Source of the DNA: Hydractinia symbiolongicarpus
Lineage: Eukaryota; Cnidaria; Hydrozoa; Anthoathecata; Hydractiniidae
DNA length: 64,000 bases
NCBI RefSeq assembly: GCF_029227915.1
Contig: NC_079881.1
Location: forward strand, 12,687,501-12,751,500
Reading direction: 5' to 3'
The translations under genes and the position numbers were made by a program. Within the stretch, counting starts at the first letter, position 1. Each line of letters begins with the position of its first letter. This document shows, piece after piece, positions 1-12,153 of the stretch. A model generated the notes under the pieces. That model was not told where the DNA came from. It did no database searches and was given only the letters and a program-made list of their open reading frames with translations.

Positions 1-1645
1 TCCTCGATACTGACCAGTGTAGTGACAGTGATCTCGAACTTTGCGCATTGTCATGTCTTCGTTGTTATTCTTGAACACTCCTTCGCAAATGAAGCATCTT
101 TTTGCAGACTTGTGGGCTTCTTTCTCTTCGTGGGTCAGCGGGATCATCTTTTTCTGTGGATGTCTGATAGCTCTGTTGACTTGATCTCTCAGTCCCTTAC
201 AAAACCTTTCCACGATAGTAGTCGGATGATTCTTCAACTTCTCCATGTGCAAATTTGGTCATGAAGGCATATCCTGAAGCCACATGCTTGCTGACGTCTC
301 TGGTGTGTGATTTTTCAGGGTCTCCATCACAACCTTGAACAGGTTCCAAGATACATTCTGTGTCTGCATAGATGACAAATGGCATTCTGAGCGACTTTTG
401 CCCATCTTCATGTTTGAGGACTGTTCCTTCTTTGGGCATGACAATCTCGCAAAAATCATGGTCCATGCACACTTTCATGTGATTGTCTCTTGTCTCTTGA
501 CTGCGGAATCCGTGCATGCAGTTTCGACAATAATGATCACCTCGATGTCTAGATGATAAACCGCGCATGAGCGCAGAGTATCTTTTAATGGCAATGTGCT
601 TTTTCCCTCCTTCTTGAATGATTAGCACATCTGCCACCTTTTTACGTGTCGTGTTGTGTTTCGAAACATATGCCTGCCTGACCTGAAAATCTTCTTCAGA
701 AAAGTAGACAATCAGCGCCACGTTGGGGTTTTGCCTTTCAAACTTTTTCCAGTGTGTGTTGGGAGTTGGGAACTCGATGCCACTCCAATTGTACTGTTCA
801 ACAAACGGTTCGAGCTTCGAGATGCGTTGAGGATCGTTTTTGATTTCGTTGTGGTGCAGTGCTGCAATGACGGCCCATTTGAAGCACTGCTCGTCTTCAT
901 TTTTGGGATTGATGATGCAGTGCTTTTTTCGCAGCCATTCGGGTGTCTTGAACCATGATCTACCTCTCATAAGGTCAATCATGTGGCAGTGATACGTCAT
1001 TTCCGTGATTCGCTTGAAGATGTAGTCGCTTTTTTTGAGTTTCTCCGATGTCATTTCAAAGCGTTTTAGCAGGCTTTTATACATCTCTTCGATCAATTCT
1101 TCGATGTCACTTCCTTCCATAATTGTGACAGCTTCACTCCATATTGGTTTTGTGAACTTGTCGGAAGGATTTTCCCTGTGCACAAACTCCACCACGAGAT
1201 TCAGTTGAAACTTCCAATTCTGTCTAGTGTTTTGCAAGTCTGTGATGACTTTCTCCACATGTTGTTTCTGTTGATCCAGGTACTGTTCAATACTCACCAC
1301 TTGACCTTCTGGTGTTCCTTCACTTCGGAAATGTCGATAATTACTATCAAATCCACCTTCCGTTTCAACAGCACTGTGATCCACTTCTTCCACTTGTTCT
1401 TCTTCCACAGCAGCGTCTTCAACGGTGGCTTTCAAGGCTTGACCGTAACCAAGCCTCTCCTTAGCCTTGTGGTATAATAAAGAAACAGTGTCTCGTACAC
1501 TCTGCAGTCTCTCTGCGAGTGCATCACGTGTTGCTGCCACTGGTGCAGATACAGCCTCATAGAGACTGCTAATCATGCTTCTCAAGTAAGAAGTCATTGT
1601 TTTATTATATGTTGGAAGAGATGAATTTTCTAACGCACTGGACAT
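1..1645 (-). pseudogene. Polinton-type protein-primed DNA polymerase B, N-terminal half (runs off the left edge)
   Basis: Minus-strand reading frame of 482 codons from the ATG at 1645. An N-terminal module (residues about 16-70, with SAPVAATRDAL and RLQSVRD) is followed by an acidic linker (about 75-95), a helical segment, a CxINPKNxDExCFKWA segment (about 245), a zinc finger C-x2-C-x12-H-x3-C (about 373-393) and the Exo I motif of family-B polymerases, YADTEC (about 426). The frame stops at 197, but an adjacent frame continues the same protein from about 222 to base 1, including a CxxC...RDHCHYTG endonuclease-VII-like zinc motif. The gene therefore carries a frameshift near 222 and continues beyond the window. 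Such fusions are known from Polinton/Maverick and related cnidarian elements. The role would be self-replication of the element; this copy looks dead unless the frameshift is an assembly error. The same N-terminal module recurs at 17.7-17.98 kb. Confidence 0.8.
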
Positions 1646-1990
1646 TTTATTTTATGTTGTGACCCCAACCAGGGTGACAACATTGCGGTCGTACGAGAGT
1701 GCTGCAGGACAGCTGTAATTGTCCGCGGTATTGACCCTTTGCGCAGAGGATCAATATAGCGAGGAAACAGTGCTGCGCTAGACCCTTGAAATTAGGGTTT
1801 GACTCAAAAAACGGCGATAAGTCGAAAGTGCGCTAGAGAGCTCCACTTTCTATGTGTACGTCAGCAATCCCTCGTTCCGAAAGGGAGGAGTTGACCCAGC
1901 TTTAGTAAATAAGTCCCATTTTTGGTCCCGGGTTGTCCCTTGCTATCCACGCAGAAGTCGAGTTAATTATTTGCACTCGTTTCAAAGGTA
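1646..1990. other. GC-richer leader upstream of the PolB start
   Basis: About 345 bases directly upstream of the polymerase ATG are visibly richer in G and C than the AT-rich DNA beyond 1990. This suggests the mobile element extends to about 1950-1990. No terminal inverted repeat partner is visible in the window, so the true end is not established. Confidence 0.35.
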
Positions 1991-3597
1991 TTTAGCCCTT
2001 ACCAACGTTAATAATACCATTGACAAAGTTTAAATAACCGATAAACAAAGTAGACTACTTTTTTTAAATTTTTACATTCTTTGGGAGGAAAAAACATCTT
2101 CCGAATTTTGAGCTGGTTCGGCATTTTCAATCAAAAACAAACTTTTCTATTATTATAATTTTATTATTATAAATTATTTATTATTTTTATTTCAAAAAGG
2201 TATATAAAACATTTCACGGAAAAAGATTTTGAATATTTTTTATAAAGAAAAAATTGATTAAAGGGATTATCTTCTTTCGCACCTTTTTCAAAAATTTTTT
2301 TTCAAAACTAAACAGAAAAAGAACTAGATCGAGACAAAATAATTAAGAGAGATAAAGATAAAAAGCTAACCTTTTTATGTGAATTACTTGTTATCCTCTC
2401 TTTAGCTCAGCATAGATATTATAAACTCAAACATCACAAGAACACATTTTAACTACCCAAACAAACCTTTTATTATTCTTATTAATTAATACATTGTTTA
2501 TATGTAATATTAACCTTTCGTTTTTCTATTTTTGTTTTTTATATTTCGTTGTTATTTGTTACAATGTTTGTTTTAAAGGTGACGTCACAAAAGTGTTGTT
2601 TTCAAATAATTCCCTCTGTTTTTTTCATCTTTAGTAGTTTTCCATCCGGCTTCCATCCAAAAGCAAGTCAAGCCAATCAAACATGGGAATATTTGATGTA
2701 GCAAATATAACATTTTTTAGAAATATAAGTGTACTTAACAACACTCGACGCCGTGAAGTTCTGTAGAGTTCTGTAAAATACAAGACTTTCGGGACTTCTC
2801 CAAAATTGCTCAATAATGTGTCCAAGGCCTTGAAAGTGACATTACATATGATCTGCAAAATTTCAACTCCTAAATTAACGCCTGGTTTACATTAATTTAA
2901 CATTTTTGAAGAAATTATGCTTCTCTGAGGACACTTTTGGTAAGTTTTTTTAAAGATCGCATGCTTATATTGAAATATACTGATACACCTGGCTTGTTTT
3001 TATGTTGACAACAATTGTGACCATACGTTTCCAAAAATTCTGGGTTTTCTTTTTTGATTATATATAAGAGATAGTAACAGAAAACATGCATGTTTTTTTG
3101 CTATTCATCATCTAAGTTCCTAGACTTTACACAAAACGTTGCATTAATTAAATTTTCTTTCCAAACATCACATAAATTACATTCACGTTAGTGTGAAATA
3201 AGCATGCAAAAACACTAAAAGACACCTATATGTATAACAAACTATTATGTTAGCAACAAGTTTAAAGGCTGGAATTTTATTTATCATGGATATCCAATAT
3301 ATGTGTCGAACTTTTCTGTCATTCTCAGTTATAATTTAATGCCCATTATAGATGATTAAAGTTGTTGTTTTGTCCTCAGTGATCATAAACTTTTGCATCG
3401 CCATAAGCTCAACTTTTGTGTAAATCACGTAGCCCTGTAAAATTATAATTTTTAGACCAGAACGGACATTTCTGTCCAATCAAATTGTTGAAGGTCATTG
3501 GACAAGTTAAATAATAATGGCGGTTTGGCGGCAATAATAATTATAGGATTTACGTACCATACAACATTGTAAAAAGTCGTAATTTTTTACAATAAAG
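1991..3597. other. AT-rich intergenic DNA, no gene seen
   Basis: Long A and T runs and short reading frames only. A 75-codon minus frame at 2631-2858 has no recognisable motif and is not called. Confidence 0.5.
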
Positions 3598-4205
3598 ATC
3601 CCTGGAAAAAGAAAATATCTCACAATTGTTTTGACGTTATTATCGGAATTTATGATGGAGCAGAAGTTTGCAAACTAGTTAGTTTGTTAGTATGAAATAA
3701 TTTGTCGGAATTGGTAAACAAGGAAAATATTGGTCTATACTGTGACGACGGTCTGTTGGTCTTACCTAACAAAAGCGGTCGCGCCATAGACAAGAAGAGG
3801 AACAAAATTGTAAATTTAAAACAAAATTTTTAAAGATATTGGGTTTCAAATCGATATAGAAAGCAACCCAAAGGTAGCCAACATCTTGGACATTACGCTA
3901 GACCTGAGCAACAATATCTATCATCCATAAACCAAACAACGAAATGCTATACATCAACACATTTTTGAACCATTCCAAAGAAATACAACTACCAAAATCT
4001 ATTAACGACCGACTATCCAAAAACTCATCCAACCAAGAAGTATTACGACTCAGTAAACATGAATACGCAGAGGCATAACGAATAGGGGGATACAAAGATG
4101 TAACACTAATATTCCATGATCCCACAACACCGGAACGAAAAAAGCACAATTGCAACATCATGTGGTTTAACCCGCCTTTCAATAAAGACGTATCAACGAA
4201 TGTAG
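3598..4205 (+). pseudogene. Penelope-like element reverse transcriptase, decayed fragment
   Basis: Read across frames, the plus strand shows a DGAEVCKLV segment near 3655-3680 and then IGLYCDDGLLV near 3730-3762, the YxDD active-site box of reverse transcriptase. It continues with NPKVANILDITLDLSNN near 3865-3915 and further short matches through about 4200. This order is the one seen in Penelope-like elements of cnidarians. Several stops and frameshifts break the frame, and neither the N-terminal part nor the GIY-YIG endonuclease is present. It is a dead 5'- and 3'-truncated copy. Family assignment is from recalled family patterns and was not searched. Confidence 0.6.
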
Positions 4206-4424
4206 CGAAGAGGTTCTTATCCTTTAAAGCTTGGTTCTCATTCTAACGATGAGCTAACCATAGTACGCATGATGCGCTAAGACCTTAGCCCACACTGTGA
4301 ACGTAAAAGTACCTGCTTAGCTCACAGCTGAACTTATCGTTAGCCGATCTTTTTAAATCAAAATTTTTTGATATTTCTTTTACTGCTAACAGTGAGACAA
4401 GCCCACTTTCAGCAATCTTCAAAG

Positions 4425-5330
<906 letters not shown>

Positions 5331-6220
5331 TTAGGCTAGGCTCTGAGCTAATGATTTATCTAGCAGATAACTTTTAGTGTTTTTGCAAAAATCCGAGTAA
5401 ACTTTTGCATTTCTACAGTTGCCAAGCAGATTGTTAAATATTTTTGATGCTTCGTACTCAAAAGTATTCGCAACGTTGACCATGTATGCAATCTTTATAC
5501 CGTCGTTTTGTTGGCGACGTGATGGTCGCACTGGTTCTTACATTTGTTGCATTGCCAGGAACTTCGGCCAATCGTCATTGTTAATAGATTTCCAAGCAAG
5601 TTTGTAAATGCTGAAATCGGCTCGTTCCTGCACTGGAAGCCACTTGAGTCTAACAACGTCATTGATCTTGGAATAACGTGAGCGTACAAAACTTGCAGCT
5701 GCATTTTGTACTCTCTGCAGCTGGTTCATCAAGTATGTTGGTGCTCCGTGATAGATTGCATTACCATAATCCAGTTTGCTTAACACCAGTGTTTCAGCGA
5801 GTTGCTTACGAAGTTTGAAGGATAAAAACCTTTTCAAGTGAGCTAGTGTTTTTAGTGTGCCAAATGATGAAGATGTGGTTTTATTGATATTGCTGTTCCA
5901 TTTCAAGTCTTCTCTGAACGTTACACCAAGAAGCTTGAATTCGGAGGTCTGTTTGATCTTGCTTCCGTCTGTTGAGAATATTTCATATTTAAACTCGTGA
6001 TGTTTCGCCATTTGCTTTGTGGAAAAAAGAATGGAATTAGTCTTTTTCGCATTGAAGATGAGGCTACTGTTTTTCGACCATGACTGCACTTTTGATACAT
6101 CTTCATTCATTTTCGTAACACATTGATCAAATTTTTGGTTTGCAGGAACGGTATATGCTTGTGTCGTCAGCGTGCTGGATCAACTCCGCATCTGTTTCCC
6201 TGCTCATGTCTGATACGTAG
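5331..6220 (-). pseudogene. Non-LTR retrotransposon reverse transcriptase, C-terminal part
   Basis: Minus-strand frame with LLGVTFREDLKWNSNI, a TLVLSKLDYGNAIYHG segment and QLQRVQNAAASFV, the typical thumb and tail of CR1/jockey-type reverse transcriptases. Upstream, in a shifted frame (about 6130-6215), AELIQHADDTSIYR carries the catalytic ADD box. There is a frameshift near 6120 and an in-frame stop at 5538-5540, after which the same frame runs on to 5331. The element would have copied itself by target-primed reverse transcription; this copy is 5'-truncated and broken. Confidence 0.75.
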
Positions 6221-6553
6221 AGAAACAAAGATTCTCCATAAAGACCATCTCCTGTTGTTTAGGAAATGTATCTTCTTCTTTTACGATTATCACGACAACC
6301 ACACCATCACGCCATCTTTTTTCAGAGTTTGATTGCCCAATTAGGTCATCTTTGTTCGAGCAAAGCAAAATTTTGTATAGTTTGCTTTGCGCGACTAAAA
6401 TTTATACGCTAATAGCTTTCGGATCGTGTTATTGGGCGAGGAATGCGGGGTTCCTACAATGGAAAATATTCAGAAATCGAGTTTCGTGACGATTCTGCAC
6501 GAATGTTTATCGCTTTCGTTACACATAAGCAGTGTGCATGCGCAATAATTTTC

Positions 6554-6561
6554 ATATATAA
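6554..6561 (+). promoter_or_regulatory. TATA box of the DIRS-like element
   Basis: TATATAAG lies about 90 bases upstream of the gag ATG at 6648, in a plausible position for an internal leader promoter. Inference only. Confidence 0.35.
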
Positions 6562-6647
6562 GCCATGCTTGACATGTTATATTTCTCGATCTTTCATTTT
6601 GCTGGAAAGTTAACTCGGTGTTAGCAGTTCATCATCGTCGTACCACC

Positions 6648-7316
6648 ATGGAACAAACACCTAATAATCCATCTCGTCAAGTAATGAATTTTGAAGACAT
6701 GATTGCCAAAACCATCCAGAGACTCCAGCCAACGATCGCCAATACCGCTGAAGACGCTGCCACCAAAGCTGGTGTTGCAGTTGCAGACCAATCGTCTGGA
6801 TATGTTGACAAGCTGAGAGCCAGAATGGAATGAAAGCGCAAGATGGAACATGGACCATTGCAACAGAAAGGCAACTGGGAATATAATGCTGCAGTAAAAA
6901 TCCTGCATACCATTGACAATTCCTTGGAAGCCCTTTAAGAAACGATTTAAACACAGCAAAAGAGTGCTTAGGAGAGAAGCTAGTCTTATCACAAATTAAA
7001 TTGATAAGAATTGCGGACAGGGAGGATTGGTTGACAGCTCGAGAATTCGAGAATCTTGTGTCCGGCTCTGATGAAGAAAAACACTGAAATAAGCTTTGAA
7101 ATCTGCTCGCGAAATAATGGACAAAATCAACAATGCCAAGGCCAACGATAATAAAAGCGACAAACCTGCTAAAAGCTCTGGCGAACGATATTCTATGGAC
7201 AACGTGACTTGCTATAACTGTAGACGCGTAGGGCATGATTCTACACATTGCCCATTCCATTCAAAAAGAACTTCAGCATCAATATCTTCTGCATCCGCTG
7301 CGATTCCTACAGATTG
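6648..7316 (+). pseudogene. DIRS-like gag protein with CCHC zinc knuckle, broken
   Basis: The ATG at 6648 sits in a strong context (accaccATGG) and opens a frame ending at 6833. After frameshifts the reading resumes at about 7096 and ends at 7316. The C-terminal piece contains a zinc knuckle at 7210-7251, CYNCRRVGHDSTHC, the C-x2-C-x4-H-x4-C pattern of nucleic-acid-binding gag proteins. The protein would package element RNA. At least two frame breaks make this copy non-functional. Confidence 0.6.
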
Positions 7317-7424
7317 AAATAAATAAAAAGATTCATTTTTTTAAGTTTTCTTTAAGATATTCAACGTGTTCAACGTAAAATGTTGATACTTGTAATAATT
7401 TCCCTCGGTTCCCCCGAATAATTT

Positions 7425-7772
7425 GATTCTAGAAACTACCAAACCTCAAGCCTCTGTCGCTGGTAAGATTACGGCACACTACGGTTTTTGGGAAAAAGAG
7501 TTTTACGCGCCCCATACACAGTAGCGTTTACCGTTCTTATCGAGCCCACCTTCATTCTTGGCCAGAAACAATTTATTTAGTCTCTCCTACAAAAAGAATA
7601 CATCAAAGAATTCGAGAATCAACCTTATTGTGTGAACCCCTTGACTGTTGCAACAAATACAAAGAATTGAGACTCGTTTTGGACTGACGCCACGTAAATA
7701 AGTATTAAGATGTAACAAAGTTCAAGTACGAAAACATTAACACCGTACCTGGTATTTTTGAAAAAGATTACC
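7425..7772 (+). pseudogene. DIRS-like reverse transcriptase, N-terminal fragment
   Basis: Across frames the plus strand reads ITAHYGFWEKEFYAPHT near 7470-7520, FLARNNLF near 7555, LTVATNTKN-like residues near 7640 and KFKYENINTV near 7715-7748, ending at FEKDY just before the inserted element. These match the start of the reverse transcriptase of DIRS elements. Stops and shifts are frequent. Confidence 0.5.
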
Positions 7773-8233
7773 TTAAGGGAATTAATTTTCGCGGGAATTA
7801 AATTTCTCGGATTTTGCGGTTTTTGGTCAAAACCGCGAAATTTAATTCCCGCGAAAAAACCAAATGTGCCTCATCCGCGAAATTAAATTCCCGCGAAATT
7901 TCGAAAACACGTTCATCCGCGAATTTAATTTTTTTAATTTTAGATACCGTAAAATTCAGTAAACAAACCTACCCCGCAATTATGAACTATGTTTTGTGAT
8001 TCCATGTGAATTTTGAACTGGGAATACACTCGGAACTTTACGGTATATATGTTAAAGTATAAAATTTGTGATTTGAGACTAAAATTTGTGAGGTCGATAC
8101 AATGAAAACACATTGCTTCTATTAAAAAGGGTTCTAATATCTTTACATCGTGGAACTGGTTTTTCCTTGATTTGTGTTTTCTTTTGCTTTTTTTTTGTGG
8201 TACAGCTATAGCAGCCTCAACAACATCAGCTCC

Positions 8234-8746
8234 CTATAAAAAACTCCCGATTATAACTTCAATCTTCGGCTTGCAATAAAGTCTAGTAACGATTTCTCTG
8301 TATCGATCCATTACCATATGGTTCCTCACAGTGCCTGGCATAGACACAGTCACCATGCAAGGAATTTCAAGTCCTCCTTGGAATAAAGGCGATTTTCTAT
8401 AATGCGTCGCAATCAGTTTTGTATTAACGGTTCCAACTCGATCGAGTAGGAATTTTGCAGCACATGAGAACTCTCTATGTCTAACTATTTTCCCTAAATT
8501 ATCAACCTGGCATGTTTTAATATCAAAAGGATCATACTCATTTCCAGTTTCGTGCAAGCAAATCAAAGTTTCGTTCTCGGTTGGTTTCCACGTTTTATAT
8601 ATATATTTAATATCAGCTGCTGTAAAGAAAGGGTTAGGAGAGTTGGCCAATATCGATCCTTTTAATGATATTGATCTCCTCCTAGTGTGTGACTCATTCG
8701 AAAATGAAGATCGTTCGGAAAATAGTCTTGAAAGAGACATGTACAT
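8234..8746 (-). CDS. HIRAN-like domain protein encoded inside the TTAA element
   Basis: An intact frame of 170 codons. Residues about 40-140 show the HIRAN pattern: a W-x-P segment (TWKPTENETL), an E-x-GNEYDP segment, LGKIVRH, CAAKFLLDRVGT, and FQGGLEIPC near the end of the domain. HIRAN is the DNA-end-binding domain of HLTF/Rad5 and also occurs in several mobile-element proteins. The start is uncertain because the first 35 residues are Ser/Arg rich. In both copies of the element the frame ends at a stop directly after IGSFL, and a basic stretch (KKSKRKHKSRKN in this copy) follows in the same frame. Spliced or read-through forms are therefore possible. Role in transposition unknown. Confidence 0.55.
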   Translation of the reverse strand: MYMSLSRLFSERSSFSNESHTRRRSISLKGSILANSPNPFFTAADIKYIYKTWKPTENETLICLHETGNEYDPFDIKTCQVDNLGKIVRHREFSCAAKFLLDRVGTVNTKLIATHYRKSPLFQGGLEIPCMVTVSMPGTVRNHMVMDRYREIVTRLYCKPKIEVIIGSFL

Positions 8747-8752
8747 ACATGA

Positions 8753-8884
8753 AACAATCTGAATAGTGATTCTAATTATGAGGATGACGTTGGGAATATA
8801 TTTTCTATTTTAGAGGATGATATGGCGGATAATGAAAGAAAAGATATATTAAGAGTTACTAAAATTCGTATTTCTTACTTTTAA
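8753..8884 (+). other. Short acidic reading frame divergent from the HIRAN frame
   Basis: An open frame without ATG, rich in Asp, Glu and Ser (SDSNYEDDVGN, ILEDDMADNE), ends at TAA 8882-8884. Its composition looks protein-like and it may be a remnant exon of the element, but there is no second line of support. Confidence 0.2.
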
Positions 8885-9030
8885 AATTTTACGAAATTTG
8901 GATCCGCGAAATTAAATTCCCGCAAATTTCTAAATCATGTTGATCCGCGAAATTAAATTCCCTTTTTTTCCGCGAAATTTCCTAAAAAAAACCCGCGAAA
9001 TTAAGTTCCCGCGAAAATTAATTCCCTTAA

Positions 9031-9212
9031 GGGACTTCTGTAGTGTAAAAAAGGGTACAAAGTATAGTTAAGGGAAGTCAAAAGTACAAAATGATCTTTT
9101 TAATTAAGCCTTTGTATGAAAACCCTACTTACAATGAAATTCGGATAAGTAGGACGCCCGCTAAGTAGTACACTTTTTTTCGGTCCCTTGAGTGTCCCAC
9201 TTACAGTATACT
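9031..9212. mobile_element. MITE-like fragment between the TTAA element and the DIRS reverse transcriptase
   Basis: The DIRS coding sequence breaks off at 7772 and resumes at about 9213. These bases belong neither to it nor to the TTAA element. They contain GGATAAGTAGGACGCCCGC and end CCCACTTACAGTATACTGTA, wording seen at the ends of Tc1/mariner-type MITEs. Boundaries are approximate. Confidence 0.4.
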
Positions 9213-10185
9213 GTATTTTATTACTTTCGACCATAAAAGCGGTTATCATCATATCCAAATTTCTGAAGACGACTGGGAATATTTAGGATTTTCATGGACT
9301 TTTGCGGACGGAACAACTAAATATCATGTTTACTTAGTGTTACCATTTGGCTTAGCTAGCGCATGTTTCATTTTTACGAAAACTCTCAAGCTCAATAATA
9401 CGATGTGTGTTGTACTTAGACGATAGAAAATTTGGATGCCGATTATATTTTGACATACTAAAAATAAGAGACATTTTAGTTTATGATTTAGAACACGCTG
9501 GCCTCACAATTAATTTTATAAAGTCCAATCTGGACTCCACAAGAACCGGAGAATGACTGGGTTTTCAAATCGATACAGCACTCTTTTTTAAGTGCCGCCA
9601 CAAAAACTTTAAAATTTGCTCCAGTTGATCCAAGTCAGTTTAAGCCAACCAATTGTATCACCAAAACAAATCTCCAGAAATGCAGATCATATTATATCGA
9701 TGTCCCAGCAATAGGCCGTTGGCTCGGCTCTTCACTAGACAAATGTATGATTTTATCAAAACCAAATCTTCTTGGTGTATTTATACTTTACTACCGAGGC
9801 TTTGCGAAAAGAATTGAATTTTTTAAAAATAAACCTCCAAAAAAGCAACGGATTTATCAAACACAATCCCACAACCACAAAAGTCGCATATTCGGACGCA
9901 AGCGGCAAGGGATACGGAGGTTATGCGGTTGAAAAATTAGGAAAGTTCTACTTACCGCGAACTTACAGCAGTCGTTCAAGTTTACAGTCTCTTTTTCATC
10001 TCTTGAAAAAGAAAAAGTCCAGTGGTTCACTGACAATATCAATGTTACTAGAATCATTGAGGCAGGAAGCACAAAGGAGCACAAATTTACAGCCTCTGCA
10101 GCGCTCACGATATTTCAATGCACACAACTTGGATTCCTAGGCAGGCGCGGATTTAGACTAGGTCAACCCTGTCACGCGATCTAGT
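9213..10185 (+). pseudogene. DIRS-like reverse transcriptase and RNase H
   Basis: The plus strand reads FDHKSGYHHIQI at about 9226, the LPFGLASACFIFTK palm segment at 9338-9380 and YLDD at 9412-9423, the catalytic box. An RNase H domain follows with YSDASGKGYGGYA at about 9885-9925 and WFTDNINVTRIIEAG at about 10015-10065. The longest open piece is 9772-10140. Many frameshifts exist. The enzyme would have synthesised element cDNA. No recombinase follows. Confidence 0.7.
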
Positions 10186-11690
10186 AAAAAAATGCCGAGG
10201 ATCGAAATCGAATTCTGTCGAATTTACCCGGAATGTGAAGATCGAAATATTCCGCCTTGTTTTCTCATAACGCAAATTGGATCAACCTATGTTGACCTGA
10301 CCTGTGTTAGCCAGTCTTGGCTCTAGGTTATCACGTAAGGCTTTCACTGTGGACTAGAATCAACCTATTTGGGCCTGACCTATTTTTAGTCAGAAAGTTT
10401 TGAACAAATCTGTCAAAATAGTTTCATTTTGGTATAAATATGAGTAGGGCATGCGGAAGATTCTTTCTGTTCTCAACATGGCTTGCGAGAGTTTGAGAAA
10501 GCGTGTGAAGTTAGTTTCGAAAATGAGGATTCTGATGAGCTACCTCAAATTTACGCTGAATTAATTAAAAAGGTTAAATGTAATCTGTTTTGCCATCTAC
10601 CGACGTGTTGCAAAAGCAACTAACTGTTGGTTTTATCCGAAGAAATTGCTATGCAGAATACTACCTGCCTGCCTACCTATGTGAAATCAAAGAAGGATAG
10701 TTGTGCAATTACGTTGAAGTGAGTTGTTTATGTTTATCTTGTTTCTATAATAGCTATGCCTTTTTGTTACTCTGACTACTAACTATGTCGTAGTAGCTTT
10801 ATTGATGTAGCTAGCTAGGGAGCGAAATACTATGTTTTTAAATTCATGTATTTTATCAGGTAAGAATTATTTTATATATAAGTGGAAAAAGTGTGTTTGC
10901 TAGCTAGCTAGCTATCCAAATTTTTTGGTGCTGATTTGGATCTCTTTTTGATTGGTGCTGACTTTCACTAGCTATTAAGCTAGCTAGCTACACAAAATAG
11001 TGCTCCGATTAGAGTGCCTTTTTTCGCCAGCAACAAAAAAACGTTGTCCTGCTTTGAGAAATTTTTCCATGAGGGGCTGAACACTCAACTCATGTTCTTT
11101 TGGGAAAAGGGGGACTAAAATAACTTATATAAGATAAAAAGATATCCCTCACAGGATTTTTTTTATATCTTCTGCAGAAAAGTTGTCAAAAGTTTATTGT
11201 TGCTTGCACCGAACAGTCAGGGTTGAACTGATGTTCAACTTTTTGGATTTTTCACTTAAAACAATGAACCAATTATTTTCTTCAAAATGAAAAACTGCAA
11301 CTAATCAGACTCTCCAAAAAGAAATTCAAATTCAAGAATTTGGATAATAAATGATAAAATTTGTTGAATTCAATATTAATCATTTTCGACAAAAAGCATC
11401 CTGTATATATCGTCCACAGCTTGATTAAATTTATGCTCATATATTTATATATGTATATATATGTAATATACCTTGTGCACCACATGGCATTCATTTGTAT
11501 CTTTTTAATAAATTTCCTCTTCAAATCAAAGAGGCAAAGGAGACAATAATAAAACAACCTGGTGTTAATTATGGTAAAATTGTATTCATGTTTCTCATTT
11601 TGTACTTTCTTTTTTAGATCAGCTGTTATCAAACCATGCACCATCAGCATTTTCAAAAAATCTTCAATGAGAGTGAATTTTAAAGGCCTA
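10186..11690. other. No gene recognised
   Basis: A short frame from about 10480 contains FENEDSDELPQIYAELIKK but has no recognisable domain. AGCT-rich runs (GCTAGCTAGCTAG) occur at 10810-10990. The 124-codon minus frame at 11282-11656 is AT-driven and not called. Confidence 0.4.
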
Positions 11691-11960
11691 AAAACTGAAG
11701 TATTTATTTATTTATTTATTTGTCCTAATAGACTGGAGACCATTCCGATAGGATAATACCTAATAGGTAGGAATGACCACCGAACCAAGTTACAACTTTG
11801 AAAAATTTATAATTACAAACTTTATGTACTCATAAAAAACGATCGATGTATACAACAATAAAAGGATTAAATGTTAAAACTACTACATGATGAAAAAAAT
11901 AAAACTTGACCAGACACTTTAGATGACCCAACGACAGCGTAGACATACTAATTATTATTA

Positions 11961-11993
<33 letters not shown>

Positions 11994-12153
11994 CATTATG
12001 AATGTTTATACAGGATTGATATAATTCAGTTTTTAAAAAACTGCTCTTAATATATGTCCTGTGAAAAATAAAATTATAAAATATTATTATTATATAACAG
12101 TTAAAAACATGAGTTGAAAATAGTAGCTTTACAATAAGGCATAAAATAATTTA

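Larger units (their letters stand above)
7777..9026. mobile_element. TTAA-flanked inverted-repeat element carrying a HIRAN-like gene
   Basis: A 1250-bp element begins GGGAATTAATTTTCGCGGG and ends with the inverse, flanked on each side by TTAA (7773-7776 and 9027-9030). Both ends carry several copies of a subterminal motif around CGCGAAATTAAATTCCCGCG (7790-7925 and 8895-9020). A TTAA target with a GGG start fits the Kolobok superfamily, while piggyBac also uses TTAA but starts CCY. No transposase is visible, so the element is likely non-autonomous. It interrupts the DIRS reverse transcriptase. A second, truncated copy lies at 13864-14645. Confidence 0.75.
6360..10185 (+). mobile_element. DIRS-like retrotransposon, interrupted by nested elements
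   Basis: The order is leader with TATA box, gag-like frame with zinc knuckle (6648-7316), reverse transcriptase N-terminus (7425-7772), a foreign insertion (7773-9212), and then the rest of the reverse transcriptase with RNase H (9213-10185). The RT and RNase H wording matches DIRS elements more closely than Ty3/gypsy. No tyrosine recombinase could be recognised after RNase H, so the element looks 3'-truncated. The outer ends were not resolved. Confidence 0.65.

Noticed and set aside
6621-7260. Long minus-strand frames opposite the DIRS gag
   Set aside because: Antisense to the zinc-knuckle-bearing gag frame; no motif of their own.
7777-9026. piggyBac-type element
   Set aside because: TTAA target fits, but the element starts GGG rather than CCY and no piggyBac transposase is present; Kolobok-like ends fit better.
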